49,105 bases of DNA from Branchiostoma floridae (lineage: Eukaryota > Chordata > Leptocardii > Amphioxiformes > Branchiostomatidae): assembly GCF_000003815.2 (NCBI RefSeq), contig NC_049986.1, forward strand, positions 23,962,419 to 24,011,523. Reading direction: 5' to 3'. Below the pieces are notes generated by a model that was not told the origin of the DNA, did no database searches, and was given only the letters and a program-made list of their open reading frames with translations. The position numbers and the translations under genes are program-made. Positions 13,601 through 19,843 of this stretch are shown here, in pieces (position 1 is the stretch's first letter; each line of letters opens with the position of its first letter).

Positions 13601-15051
13601 TGTAGCCTTCTACGTATACCACAAGACTCCTGGGTTGGTCCCTAACACTGTAGGGCTTTTATAAACATAACATCTAATACAATATTCGAATAGCATGCAC
13701 CTCATAATGGACTTGGAGTGGTTTAACATTAATATTGAAAAGCTGAGGTGACCAGTTAACGGTGAATTACTACAAAATGTAGTGATACTGAATTGGATCA
13801 TGATAGGTACTTCTTCGAAGTTCTTGTATAAAAATTTGGTTACCAAAAACATTCCCTTGACTTGCCATGTAGCTGGATATGTGTGAATGGCATTCAATCA
13901 CTGAAAATCTTGACAATGTATAATTATGATACATGCATTATCTTGTCAATCTAATATCGAAGTTGAAAGACATTTACGGCCATTTAAAAAGCACTCCAGG
14001 GACAGATGAATAATGGGTTGTGACTGGGGGCGGCTGTTCCAGATAAATGGACCCTGTGGACTGGAAAACAGGGTTTCCTTCTTGAATAAGACGGTTTTGT
14101 TTCTGATTAATAGAGGATAGGGCTGGGTACGGTGTACCGGTACAAAACTGTTTTTCTTATTGGACCGGTCTAGAAAAAACGTACCTAAAAAAATCTGTGG
14201 ACCAGAAGTTGGACCTATTGGAAAAATATAACCTCCATGACATTTCATGGAGGTAATAAACATATTATATGAACAGGCATTCATTTGGGGCTTACCAGTC
14301 GGGGAAAATAACGAGCAAAGTAGGGCACTAAAGTCTATATATAGTCGTTTTACCAAGTTTTACATGCAATCCTACAAAGGCAGTTAGCCCTGTAGGATTT
14401 CAAAATGCCAGTGTGTGTCAAATATTTCACAAAACAGATTTCTTTGTAACGAAATGGACCATTGTTTTGAGTATCGTCCATTCACAAGTTTTCAAATACT
14501 GAATCAGGTTCAGGTCCGGACCTGGACCTGATCCTCTGGACCTGAACCAGACGTGGACCTGAAATTTCTGTACCGGTACCCACCACTAGTAGAGGACCTT
14601 GACAGGAAAAATGGACAGGACTGTTTTAACGTGGGTTGTGACTGAAGTTGGTTAAATTGCTTGGTTTGACTGTAAACAGAATATAGGAATATCAAGTCAA
14701 TGGACGGTGGATCTAAACAGCAATATTTTTAATTTTGGAAATATCCAGTCCAAGGACAGTGGTTTCAAACAAATTAAGGGATATCAAGTCGATGGAAACT
14801 GGTTTCAACCTGCATTACATTCTAAAAATATTTAGAAACTACTGTTCATCAACCTAAGTAAAGTTTGTAAATACAAAAGATATAGCAGGTTATGGGATAA
14901 TATCCCATGAATAAAGGTGAACTAGCATATCTTACATTTCATGCCCATAAGGATCAGATGACTTACCCAGTGTTGAAGTTGCATAGTTACAGAAGAGGAT
15001 GGAGAGGAAGAGGAGGGAGGCTGTGATTGGTGATCTCCTGCATGACATCAT
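1473..15051 (-). CDS. Multi-Ig-domain cell-surface/secreted protein, 5' part (gene-level entry, 14 coding exons in window)
   Basis: Coding exons in transcription order: 15051-14967, 12455-12333, 11869-11705, 10855-10673, 10351-10232, 8881-8703, 8366-8237, 7682-7398, 6934-6781, 5918-5797, 4516-4348, 3728-3610, 3205-2945, 1673-1473. They sum to 2296 nt (about 765 residues) with frame kept at every junction. Residues 1-28 are a signal peptide; Ig1 to Ig7 follow at about 29-124, 125-225, 226-328, 329-423, 424-515, 516-611 and 612-698, and Ig8 starts at 699. Each complete domain shows the B-strand Cys, C-strand Trp and DxGxYxC F-strand signature. Introns between domains are all phase 1, while introns inside domains are phase 0, 1 or 2, the usual animal Ig pattern. 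The 3' end, with any further Ig/FN3 domains, membrane segment or kinase, lies left of the window. Ig1 slightly recalls DCC/neogenin and PTK7 and the tandem array recalls Sidekick or hemicentin, but none fits well. A role as adhesion or guidance receptor is inference. Confidence 0.85.
1724..2420. repeat. Minisatellite derived from the 5' half of the Ig8 exon plus flanking intron, about 166-bp unit, at least 3 copies plus fragment
   Basis: The same start (TTAGGAACCAGGTAACGG on the plus strand) occurs at 1725 and 1891, then after the gap at 2266, with a degraded start near 2415. Each unit carries about 100 nt of the Ig8 exon's 5' end, its acceptor AG, and an ATATTAGATATAAACATGAG intron spacer, but lacks the exon 3' half and donor. 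An assembly gap falls inside the array, so copy number is unknown. Confidence 0.88.
1957..2242. other. Assembly gap (286 N)
   Basis: A run of N inside the exon-derived minisatellite. The flanks are copies of the same repeat, so the gap reflects a collapsed or unresolved tandem array, and its true length may differ. Confidence 0.99.
2553..2935. repeat. Tetranucleotide microsatellite (CATC)n / (CATT)n
   Basis: About 380 bp of CATC repeats with CACC, CGTC and TATC interruptions, passing into CATT repeats after about 2796. It lies in the intron next to the Ig7 exon donor. The long Ser-Ile-His-Pro and Met-Asp-Gly-Trp ORFs through it are artefacts of the repeat. Confidence 0.98.
2945..3205 (-). 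CDS. Ig-protein exon 14: complete Ig7
   Basis: A single-exon Ig domain: [60 protein letters not shown] and YLTVL. Cys, Trp and Cys are all present. Acceptor GTTCTTCAG, donor GTAAGT. A long (CATC)n microsatellite begins only about 20 bp beyond its donor. Confidence 0.87.
3610..3728 (-). CDS. Ig-protein exon 13: Ig6, C-terminal half
   Basis: Encodes [20 protein letters not shown], then [20 protein letters not shown]-strand DEGSYTC. Acceptor GTTTCCAG, donor GTATGT. Joined in phase 2 to exon 12 (HYR-ITSEG) and in phase 1 to the next exon (LLVQ-V-PAVITT). Confidence 0.85.
4348..4516 (-). CDS. Ig-protein exon 12: Ig6, N-terminal half
   Basis: Encodes [20 protein letters not shown], then [20 protein letters not shown] and [16 protein letters not shown]-strand Cys and C-strand Trp present. 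Acceptor TGTTCCCAG, donor GTAGGC. Phase 2 at its 3' end. Confidence 0.86.
4676..4850. mobile_element. MITE fragment, TACAGTCAAACCTGT family
   Basis: Begins with the same 15-bp terminal sequence as the complete element at 26995-27176, followed by diverged 'tggcc..ggtcactttttgtc' and 'ccactgacataagcattta' segments also found near 27040-27200. The 3' end is degraded. Confidence 0.6.
5090..5120. repeat. (TTTA)n microsatellite
   Basis: A short run of TTTA units in the intron between the Ig5 and Ig6 exons, next to a sequence duplicated in inverted sense at about 5126-5185 (GGTATGGCGG ... CCGCCATACC). Confidence 0.8.
5335..5665 (-). pseudogene. Decayed tandem copies of the 3' part of the Ig5 exon
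   Basis: Copies of the last ~75 nt of exon 5797-5918, with donor, appear at 5346-5420 and 5578-5652, and a fragment without donor near 5450-5497. They keep the words GTTGCTCCTGAC, CCCAGACTGCTG and GGCCTCACAGTAGTACG (plus strand) and GT-type donors (GTGAGG, GTGAGT), but have no acceptor or exon 5' part. Spacing is about 232 and 217 bp relative to the functional exon. Confidence 0.8.
5797..5918 (-). CDS. Ig-protein exon 11: Ig5, C-terminal half
   Basis: Encodes [20 protein letters not shown], then [20 protein letters not shown]. The F-strand DQGAYYC is intact. Acceptor TTTCCCAG, donor GTAAGT. Decayed tandem copies of the 3' part of this exon with its donor occupy 5335-5665. Confidence 0.86.
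6140..6840. repeat. Tandem duplication covering the 3' edge of the Ig5 N-terminal exon and its intron
   Basis: The intron block 'gcctatctgacag..tttgctg .. gaccaaaccct .. ggtgtcaaaccata' starts at 6143 and again at 6402. The exon edge with donor (CTAAATGTGATCCTATTGCT at 6781) has a decayed copy at 6331. The second unit carries extra sequence at about 6560-6760. Confidence 0.75.
6781..6934 (-). CDS. Ig-protein exon 10: Ig5, N-terminal half
   Basis: Encodes [20 protein letters not shown], then [20 protein letters not shown] and [11 protein letters not shown]. Acceptor CTTTTCTGCAG, donor GTATGC. Ends in phase 2. A decayed copy of its 3' edge plus flanking intron lies at about 6325-6375. Confidence 0.86.
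7398..7682 (-). CDS. Ig-protein exon 9: complete Ig4
   Basis: A single-exon Ig domain beginning [32 protein letters not shown] and DAGEYFC supply the B-, C- and F-strand residues, and it ends in AQLTVT. Acceptor is a pyrimidine tract ending CCCCCCAG, donor GTAAGG. Phase 1 at both ends, so the domain is a symmetric module. Confidence 0.88.
8237..8366 (-). CDS. Ig-protein exon 8: Ig3, C-terminal half
   Basis: Encodes [20 protein letters not shown], then [24 protein letters not shown]-strand DAGSYYC is clear. Acceptor CCTTGCAG, donor GTGAGT. It joins exon 9 in phase 1 to give SIAYIDSTF. Confidence 0.87.
8703..8881 (-). CDS. Ig-protein exon 7: Ig3, N-terminal half
   Basis: Encodes [20 protein letters not shown], then [20 protein letters not shown] and [20 protein letters not shown]. 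It has the B-strand Cys, the C-strand Trp and several sequons. Acceptor GCTTCCCAG, donor GTAAGG. It ends on a codon boundary (phase 0). Confidence 0.85.
10232..10351 (-). CDS. Ig-protein exon 6: Ig2, C-terminal half
   Basis: Encodes [20 protein letters not shown], then [19 protein letters not shown]. It carries the DxxxAGxYxC F-strand motif. Acceptor CTTCCCAG, donor GTAGGT. It is absent from a simple ATG-to-stop ORF scan because the exon has no internal Met-initiated frame of useful length; I found it from the splice sites and domain pairing. Confidence 0.85.
10673..10855 (-). CDS. Ig-protein exon 5: Ig2, N-terminal half
   Basis: Encodes [20 protein letters not shown], then [20 protein letters not shown] and NFTGGQ..NRTS. 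It has the B-strand Cys, the C-strand Trp and three N-glycosylation sequons (NVT, NFT, NRT). Acceptor TTGTTCCAG, donor GTAACC. It joins the next exon in phase 1 to give ..[12 protein letters not shown]. Confidence 0.85.
10910..11190. repeat. Dispersed short direct repeats in the Ig1-Ig2 intron
   Basis: The phrase TGTCCTTGGTGCTGA or TGTCCCTGGTGCTGA occurs at about 10917, 11031 and 11173, followed in two cases by ATAACAA. No other structure is seen. Confidence 0.6.
11204..11288. repeat. Near-perfect hairpin / palindrome, ~42-nt arms
   Basis: Left arm ATTTTTCATAAACT.. and right arm ..AGTTTATGAAAAAT are complementary over about 42 nt with three mismatches and essentially no loop. It lies in the intron between the Ig1 and Ig2 exons. 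Confidence 0.9.
11461..11515 (-). pseudogene. Isolated copy of the 3' edge of the Ig1 exon, with donor
   Basis: Fifty-five bases (plus-strand start AAACTTACAGGCTATCCTGA) match 11697-11751 with a few substitutions, 236 bp apart. The copy holds the last ~47 nt of exon 11705-11869 and its GTAAGTTT donor but no acceptor. Confidence 0.8.
11705..11869 (-). CDS. Ig-protein exon 4: Ig1, C-terminal half
   Basis: Encodes [20 protein letters not shown], then [15 protein letters not shown] and onward to AFLRIA, with the F-strand YSC and an NSS glycosylation sequon. Acceptor TTTTGCAG above 11869, donor GTAAGTTT below 11705. A 55-bp copy of its 3' edge lies at 11461-11515. Confidence 0.85.
12333..12455 (-). 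CDS. Ig-protein exon 3: Ig1, N-terminal half
   Basis: Encodes [20 protein letters not shown], then [21 protein letters not shown], giving the B-strand Cys and C-strand Trp of Ig1. Acceptor TTTTTCAG above 12455 and donor GTGCGT below 12333. Phase 1 at both ends. Confidence 0.85.
12456..14966. other. 2.5-kb intron of the Ig gene
   Basis: AT-rich intron with no supported exon. It contains the hAT-like MITE at 14119-14583, a cluster of small ACCTGCA palindromes at about 13435-13500, and a CCTCCATGACATTTCATGGAGG palindrome at about 14231 that is shared with the element at 40190. Confidence 0.6.
14119..14583. mobile_element. Non-autonomous hAT-like element (MITE), ~470 bp, 8-bp TSD
   Basis: The left end TAGGGCTGGGTAC (near 14118) and the inverted right end TAGTGGTGGGTAC (near 14587) form imperfect terminal inverted repeats. 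They are flanked by ATAGAGGA on the left and GTAGAGGA on the right, an 8-bp duplication with one mismatch, as expected for hAT elements. The interior has no coding capacity but has internal inverted words (GGTCCGGACCTGGACC). Ends are given to within a few bases. Confidence 0.7.
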
Positions 15052-15095
15052 CAGTTGCTAGGCTACAGTTGCTGGGCAACCAGCAGTGGCCTGAC
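14967..15095 (-). CDS. Ig-protein exon 2: start codon and signal peptide
   Basis: Acceptor (TTTCTAG) at 15096 and donor GTAAGT just below 14967. Tandem ATG codons at 15051-15046 begin [20 protein letters not shown] and then CNYATSTL, a basic n-region, hydrophobic core and small-residue cleavage zone typical of a signal peptide. Bases 15095-15052 are 5' UTR. The exon ends in phase 1, matching the next exon (V of VFTREPSS). Confidence 0.85.
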
Positions 15096-15335
15096 CTAGA
15101 AATTATGTAAAACACCTGTTATAAATGAGTACTGACACATTTCAAACGGGGATAGAAATATGAAAAGGATCCATTTTTAGATGTATTTCACCAAGAAAGC
15201 ACCAAATAACACTCTGATAACAATACAAGTACAGAAATTTAGTACTTGAGATTTTGCCACGTACCTGACAGGTATATAATGTGGTGAGGGAAAAGCCAGC
15301 CTCCATTTATTCGATGCAAATATTCTACATTCCAC

Positions 15336-15336
15336 A

Positions 15337-15377
<41 letters not shown>

Positions 15378-15420
15378 ACATGCACACGCACGCACACACA
15401 CACACACACACGCACACATG
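15336..15420. repeat. (CA)n microsatellite
   Basis: About 85 bp of ACAC repeats with CG and TG interruptions in intron 1 of the Ig gene. Confidence 0.97.
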
Positions 15421-16077
15421 TATGCCTCACCTGTGCATGAAGGTGTTACCAGCTGTCACTAAACAGGCCCGATATATCATTTGGCTCATTAAAGAATATT
15501 GGTTTTATATCCCCAATCTTAATTAGGATCAAAAGCCGCTCGTTAATTCATTACTTCCTTAATAAATCTGTCTGAGGTAATTAGAAGTGTAAGACACAAG
15601 GATGGATATTGTCAGATATTCCAATTTTAAGAAAATACAAGCAATTATTGTAACACATTTTTCTTGCTTCTCAAATCTAGAATGTCTATCCCTGACATAT
15701 TCAGTGATGACCAACAAATTTACCAGCTGTAAGAATCATGAGAAATTTAAATACCTACATAAAACTAAAAAGTCTGGCCATGGTGTAACACTGATTGCTG
15801 AAGGCTTACGTACATGTGCCAAATTTCCTTTCAATGAAAAAGTCCAACAAACAAATATATAATCATATAATCTATACGAGTCACACAGCTGTTACTGTAA
15901 GATACAGATTGATTTTTCGAAACATTATGTTTCATATAAGGCAGATGATATGTTCATAACGTTAGATACCCCTGTGTATAACATGTGGTTTGATTTAGGC
16001 ACTAAGATTGTTGTAATTTAGTGAGGACCACCTGTTAATACCTGAAACTATGTTAATTTGTTGGGAAAAAGAGTGTT

Positions 16078-16081
16078 GTGT

Positions 16082-16130
<49 letters not shown>

Positions 16131-16163
16131 TGTGTGTGTCTGTGTGTCTGTGTGTGTGTGTGA
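16078..16163. repeat. (TG)n microsatellite
   Basis: About 85 bp of TGTG repeats with TCTG interruptions, in intron 1 of the Ig gene. ORFs rich in Cys-Val through it are artefacts. Confidence 0.97.
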
Positions 16164-17482
16164 TGTTTGCATGTGTGTCTACAGGTGTGAGCAAGTCAAT
16201 TCTACGGATTATTGTTTGTTTTCGAGAAACGATACATTACCAGGGAAAGAGGAATCTCACAGCATGAAATTAATTAGTGCTCGTTAATTAGCCTGTCAAT
16301 AGCTGATTAGCTGCCACAGTTCATGTTGCCAAGCATGACTCCTCGCCGTGAAATTGGCTTAACACAGGCCATATGGCAGGTACTGCATGGGGGAGCTCTA
16401 AGCAGATGTAGGGTCAGGTTCATGAGAAACACCATGCACAGTAGGGGCATCTTCTCGTTTTAAAGAACGCTGGCAGATAGATGTGCAAAAGTCAAGTGTG
16501 ACTGTCTTTCTGTCTTAAAATCGTAACCTAACGGAAAGGTAACATCAACTCTAATAATTCCAACAGGTGCCATAATACTGTAAGATGAGAATAAATGAGG
16601 ATTAAAAGAGACGTACCAATGCAGCTTCAGTAATCCTGGGATATTAAGGTGTCCAAGACAATCTTGAGAAGGCTTTTTTTTTTTTATGTGACGGTATTAT
16701 GGAACCTGGTGGAATTATGAAAGATGTTATATATCATAAAATATTGACATTAAAATCTAAAGCTGTATTCTTTCTTGATAAATATTAATCAGACATCAGA
16801 ACAACATCTACTAGCATTGTACATAATAATGTACAACAATGCACAAATGTCATATTTCAGTTTTGTGTATATAGCTATGAGATGTATGAAAGAACAATGT
16901 CAAGTGAAATAGCTGTTGCATACTAGATATTTAAGGTGTAATAGCTAAAAATGTCACCAGTTTATGGAAATTATTGACACGCATACGTAAGTACACCCTC
17001 AGGCAACTGTCATTCCCTTTCACAAATGATAATCCAAATTGTCTCGCAGCAATGGCAAGAATGGATCTAATTTGTGAAATATTTATGGCCCTTATTTAAA
17101 CACAATAGCAGTAAATTCTGCTGCAGTCTTTGTTTCAAAACCGCGGAGAGAAAAAAATCGATTTGGTCGCACGGAAAGCGACAGCTGAATTCCTTCACAT
17201 TAACACAGTACAGAAGGAGCCGGCAAGAAAATGGCGCCGGTTCTTAGCATATTCCACGTCTTCGCCCTCAATATTGCGTGACGTCTTAACATTCTAAGAC
17301 GTCCAGATACCTGTCGGTACTTCAAAACACTTCACTAGTCACCTTACCTGGCCGTAAAGGTGATCAAAATATCACACCTCACGCGTACCGTTAGAATTTA
17401 CCTACCTTCACTGCGTAGATAACTTCCAAGAAAATTCGCCTTTAAAATGACTATAATCTTGCAAAATGTGAAACTGTCTCAC

Positions 17483-17600
17483 CTGTAGTTGTGTAGTTCT
17501 AAGTCTTTCTGTGGTAGGTTTGTCTAATTTCTACTCCACATGGCTGGCGCGGGGATCACAACAATGTTGGCACGGAGGTACTGTGGAGTAGCGTCTCTCC
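17483..17600 (-). promoter_or_regulatory. Putative non-coding first exon and promoter edge of the Ig-protein gene
   Basis: On the minus strand a good donor (ACTACAG then GTGAGAC) lies at 17482, upstream of the signal-peptide exon whose acceptor is in the 5' UTR. A leader exon spanning roughly 17600-17483 is therefore likely. Just beyond it, 17655-17700 has two CCAAT/ATTGG boxes and GC-richer sequence. The transcription start is not visible directly, so the upper boundary is a guess. Confidence 0.45.
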
Positions 17601-18708
17601 CGTCGCCATGATGAGTGAAGAAATTAGCATGCCGCTCATTATGTGTCGAGACACGCCATTGGTCCGTAGCGAGCCGTGAAGGCAACAGTAGCCAATTGGA
17701 GCGTGCTGTTTATCCAGGTGACACCTGATCCGCTCAGGTGAACAGGTGGGAGGATCAAAGTACCGCCGCGCAGGTGTTTAAAAGTGTGTAGGGTGGGGCT
17801 CTAAATTCTGAGTCATAAGTGGACAACATTCATTTATAGATTTCAAAAACACTTATCTGTGTATCGCAACTGTTGAGTTTTAAAAGGCTGTTATATTCTA
17901 CGTAGTTACTGGACATCGTTGCGAACTATGTATGTTCTTTGGGGCGTTTATTAAGGTAAGACATCAAGGTAAACAATATTCAGAAACAATTCAATCTCAC
18001 GGGATAAAAAAAAAAAACAACGGAGATTTACTTCCGGGCGTTTCGAGCGACATCCATCACTCTTTTTCGGTGTCACTAAAATGAGCTTGTAGAACAATTC
18101 TTTATATGGCCTTTGCCATGTTCAAAATCAATTCTTGGCATCAGAAATCCGCCTTGCCCCAACATGCCATAACGTTACATTGTACTTTGTACAGCTGTTG
18201 TTCACTCATGTCCGTTCTTCCTGCCTTGGTTGTTGACATATCGTTAGGTACATGGAAATGTAACGTTGATATGCAGTATAGCAGCCATAAATGCTAAAGT
18301 TATGATTTCACAATGCATTATCTGTCAAAAACGTGAATTAGAACATAACGTCGACATTATATCGATTAACTATTACGTTACATTTTGGCGACGGAAGGGA
18401 ATAAACAAAAAATAAGGTTCTTTCAAACCTCTCTGATTACCAGAATATACTTATGCGGTTCCAGAACTCTTGTCTTCCTTGTGAAGCAGTTCATGGAGAC
18501 TGTTTGAAGTGATAGACATCGACTCTGATATAAAATTCCACTGGATTTCATAATACCGCGTACCGCCACATGAACAAAATAGTAATTCATAGCGAGATGT
18601 GAAACACACTGTAAGCATCAGTAATCCTGTTATCATGATAATAATAATAATATCGGGTGTATTTTGCAGCCAGTAGGTACCCAAAGTGTGGGTAATGAAG
18701 CTATTTAA

Positions 18709-18858
18709 AGGTGGCGTCAGACATGCGTATGTATTCAAGTCCGTTTGAGGTGCGTATGAAGCTCTTAGTCTCTACCAGGCTCCACAGGTCGCGGGAGGCA
18801 AATACTCCCATGCGCACCTCATACGGACTTAAATATATACGCAGGTGTGATCCCACCT
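18709..18858. mobile_element. Snap-back MITE, ~150 bp, TAA target duplication
   Basis: Left arm AGGTGGCGTCAGACATGCGT.. and right arm (reverse complement AGGTGGGATCACACCTGCGT..) pair over about 50 nt with scattered mismatches. TAA lies immediately outside both ends, a 3-bp duplication of the TWA type used by PIF/Harbinger elements. Confidence 0.75.
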
Positions 18859-19123
18859 TAACGTGGTCGAGGCGCCTCCTCGAGTACGGGATCCCCGTTT
18901 TACGTCCCTCTCGGAAGACGATTTCGTGGAAAGCTATATGCAGATGTTTAGGAGTTCAATCTTCAGAATCCCTCTATAATCTTTCTTTTTCATGCGGTGG
19001 CATTATGGCACCAGGTGGAATTGTGAGACTTGATGTTATTCCACATTTAAACCGCCAGAAGGCGCAGTAAACTCGTCCGAAATCCGTCTATCAAATTTGG
19101 GTCAAAAGTCGATCACTTTGATA

Positions 19124-19150
19124 AAATGTTGTTGTTGTTGTTGTTGTTTT
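19124..19150. repeat. (TTG)n microsatellite
   Basis: About nine TTG units upstream of the FAM124-like gene. Confidence 0.85.
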
Positions 19151-19618
19151 GCTTTTCTTTTGCAATGAATACGTATCGAATTGATCTGCAACTTATTGAA
19201 ATTTCTTTTTTTAAGACTTTTGTTATGACATGGGTCATCACCAAAATCAAGCTAAGAATTATTCAAACTTTGAGTTTGATAGGGTCTAGTTTTAGTGCAA
19301 TAAATTTGAATAAATGATTCTTCTTCCTTGGGGAAAAGTTCTAACTAAAATTGTATCTTCATAATATTATAGCATTTATTCTTTAACCTATATTCATCTT
19401 GTGGTACAGTTTCAGACTGTTGAATTATATTCAATTCAAATAACTCACAATTTTTATCATATTTTGCGACCAACCAGACAGCACCCCTTGACATGTCCAG
19501 TTGGTCCGGCCCAATTAAACCCCGCCCACGTGGCCAAATGTTTACACGAATATTTCTCGATCATTTGCATCTCATTAGCATAATAAAGCAGCGGGCAACG
19601 ACCTGGGACCGAAGCAAA

Positions 19619-19843
19619 ATGGCGTCTCTTGTGACGGAAGATTGCGAGGGGATTTTTAACGATCGCGATGAGGCGCAAGACGAGGTGGACGGAGCTCCTG
19701 CGAGCTACGGGACGAGGGGAATCTTCTTGGGGAAGGATGCGGACATCCCGCCGAAGTATTTCCTGCACAAGATATTCTCTCCGTTCAGCGAGGGGATGCA
19801 GAGTTTCCAGCGCCGTTCGGAGAAACCGCCAAAACTCAAGTTG
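19619..19843 (+). CDS. FAM124-like exon 1
   Basis: Starts MASLVTEDCEGIFNDRDEAQ in context AAAATGG (G at +4) and contains ADIPPKYFLHKIFSPFSEGM. It ends ..PPKLKL at a GTACGG donor in phase 0, fitting exon 2. The donor is weaker than consensus, so the exact end is less sure than the others. GC-rich compared with the flanking DNA, as expected near a CpG-type promoter. Confidence 0.65.

Larger units (their letters stand above)
17600..19618. promoter_or_regulatory. Divergent intergenic/promoter region between the Ig gene and the FAM124-like gene
   Basis: The two genes are transcribed away from each other here. Near the Ig gene there are CCAAT boxes (about 17660 and 17690). Near the plus-strand gene, 19515-19545 reads AAACCCCGCCCACGTGGCCA, combining a GC box and a CACGTG E-box about 90 bp above the start codon. 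A snap-back element sits at 18709-18858. No coding sequence is seen between. Confidence 0.5.

Noticed and set aside
1473-15051. Naming the Ig gene PTK7, Sidekick or neogenin
   Set aside because: Only generic Ig motifs match; domain number and the missing 3' end do not allow a confident family call.
15177-16287. Cys-Val- and His-Thr-rich ORFs
   Set aside because: Produced by the (CA)n and (TG)n microsatellites in an intron.
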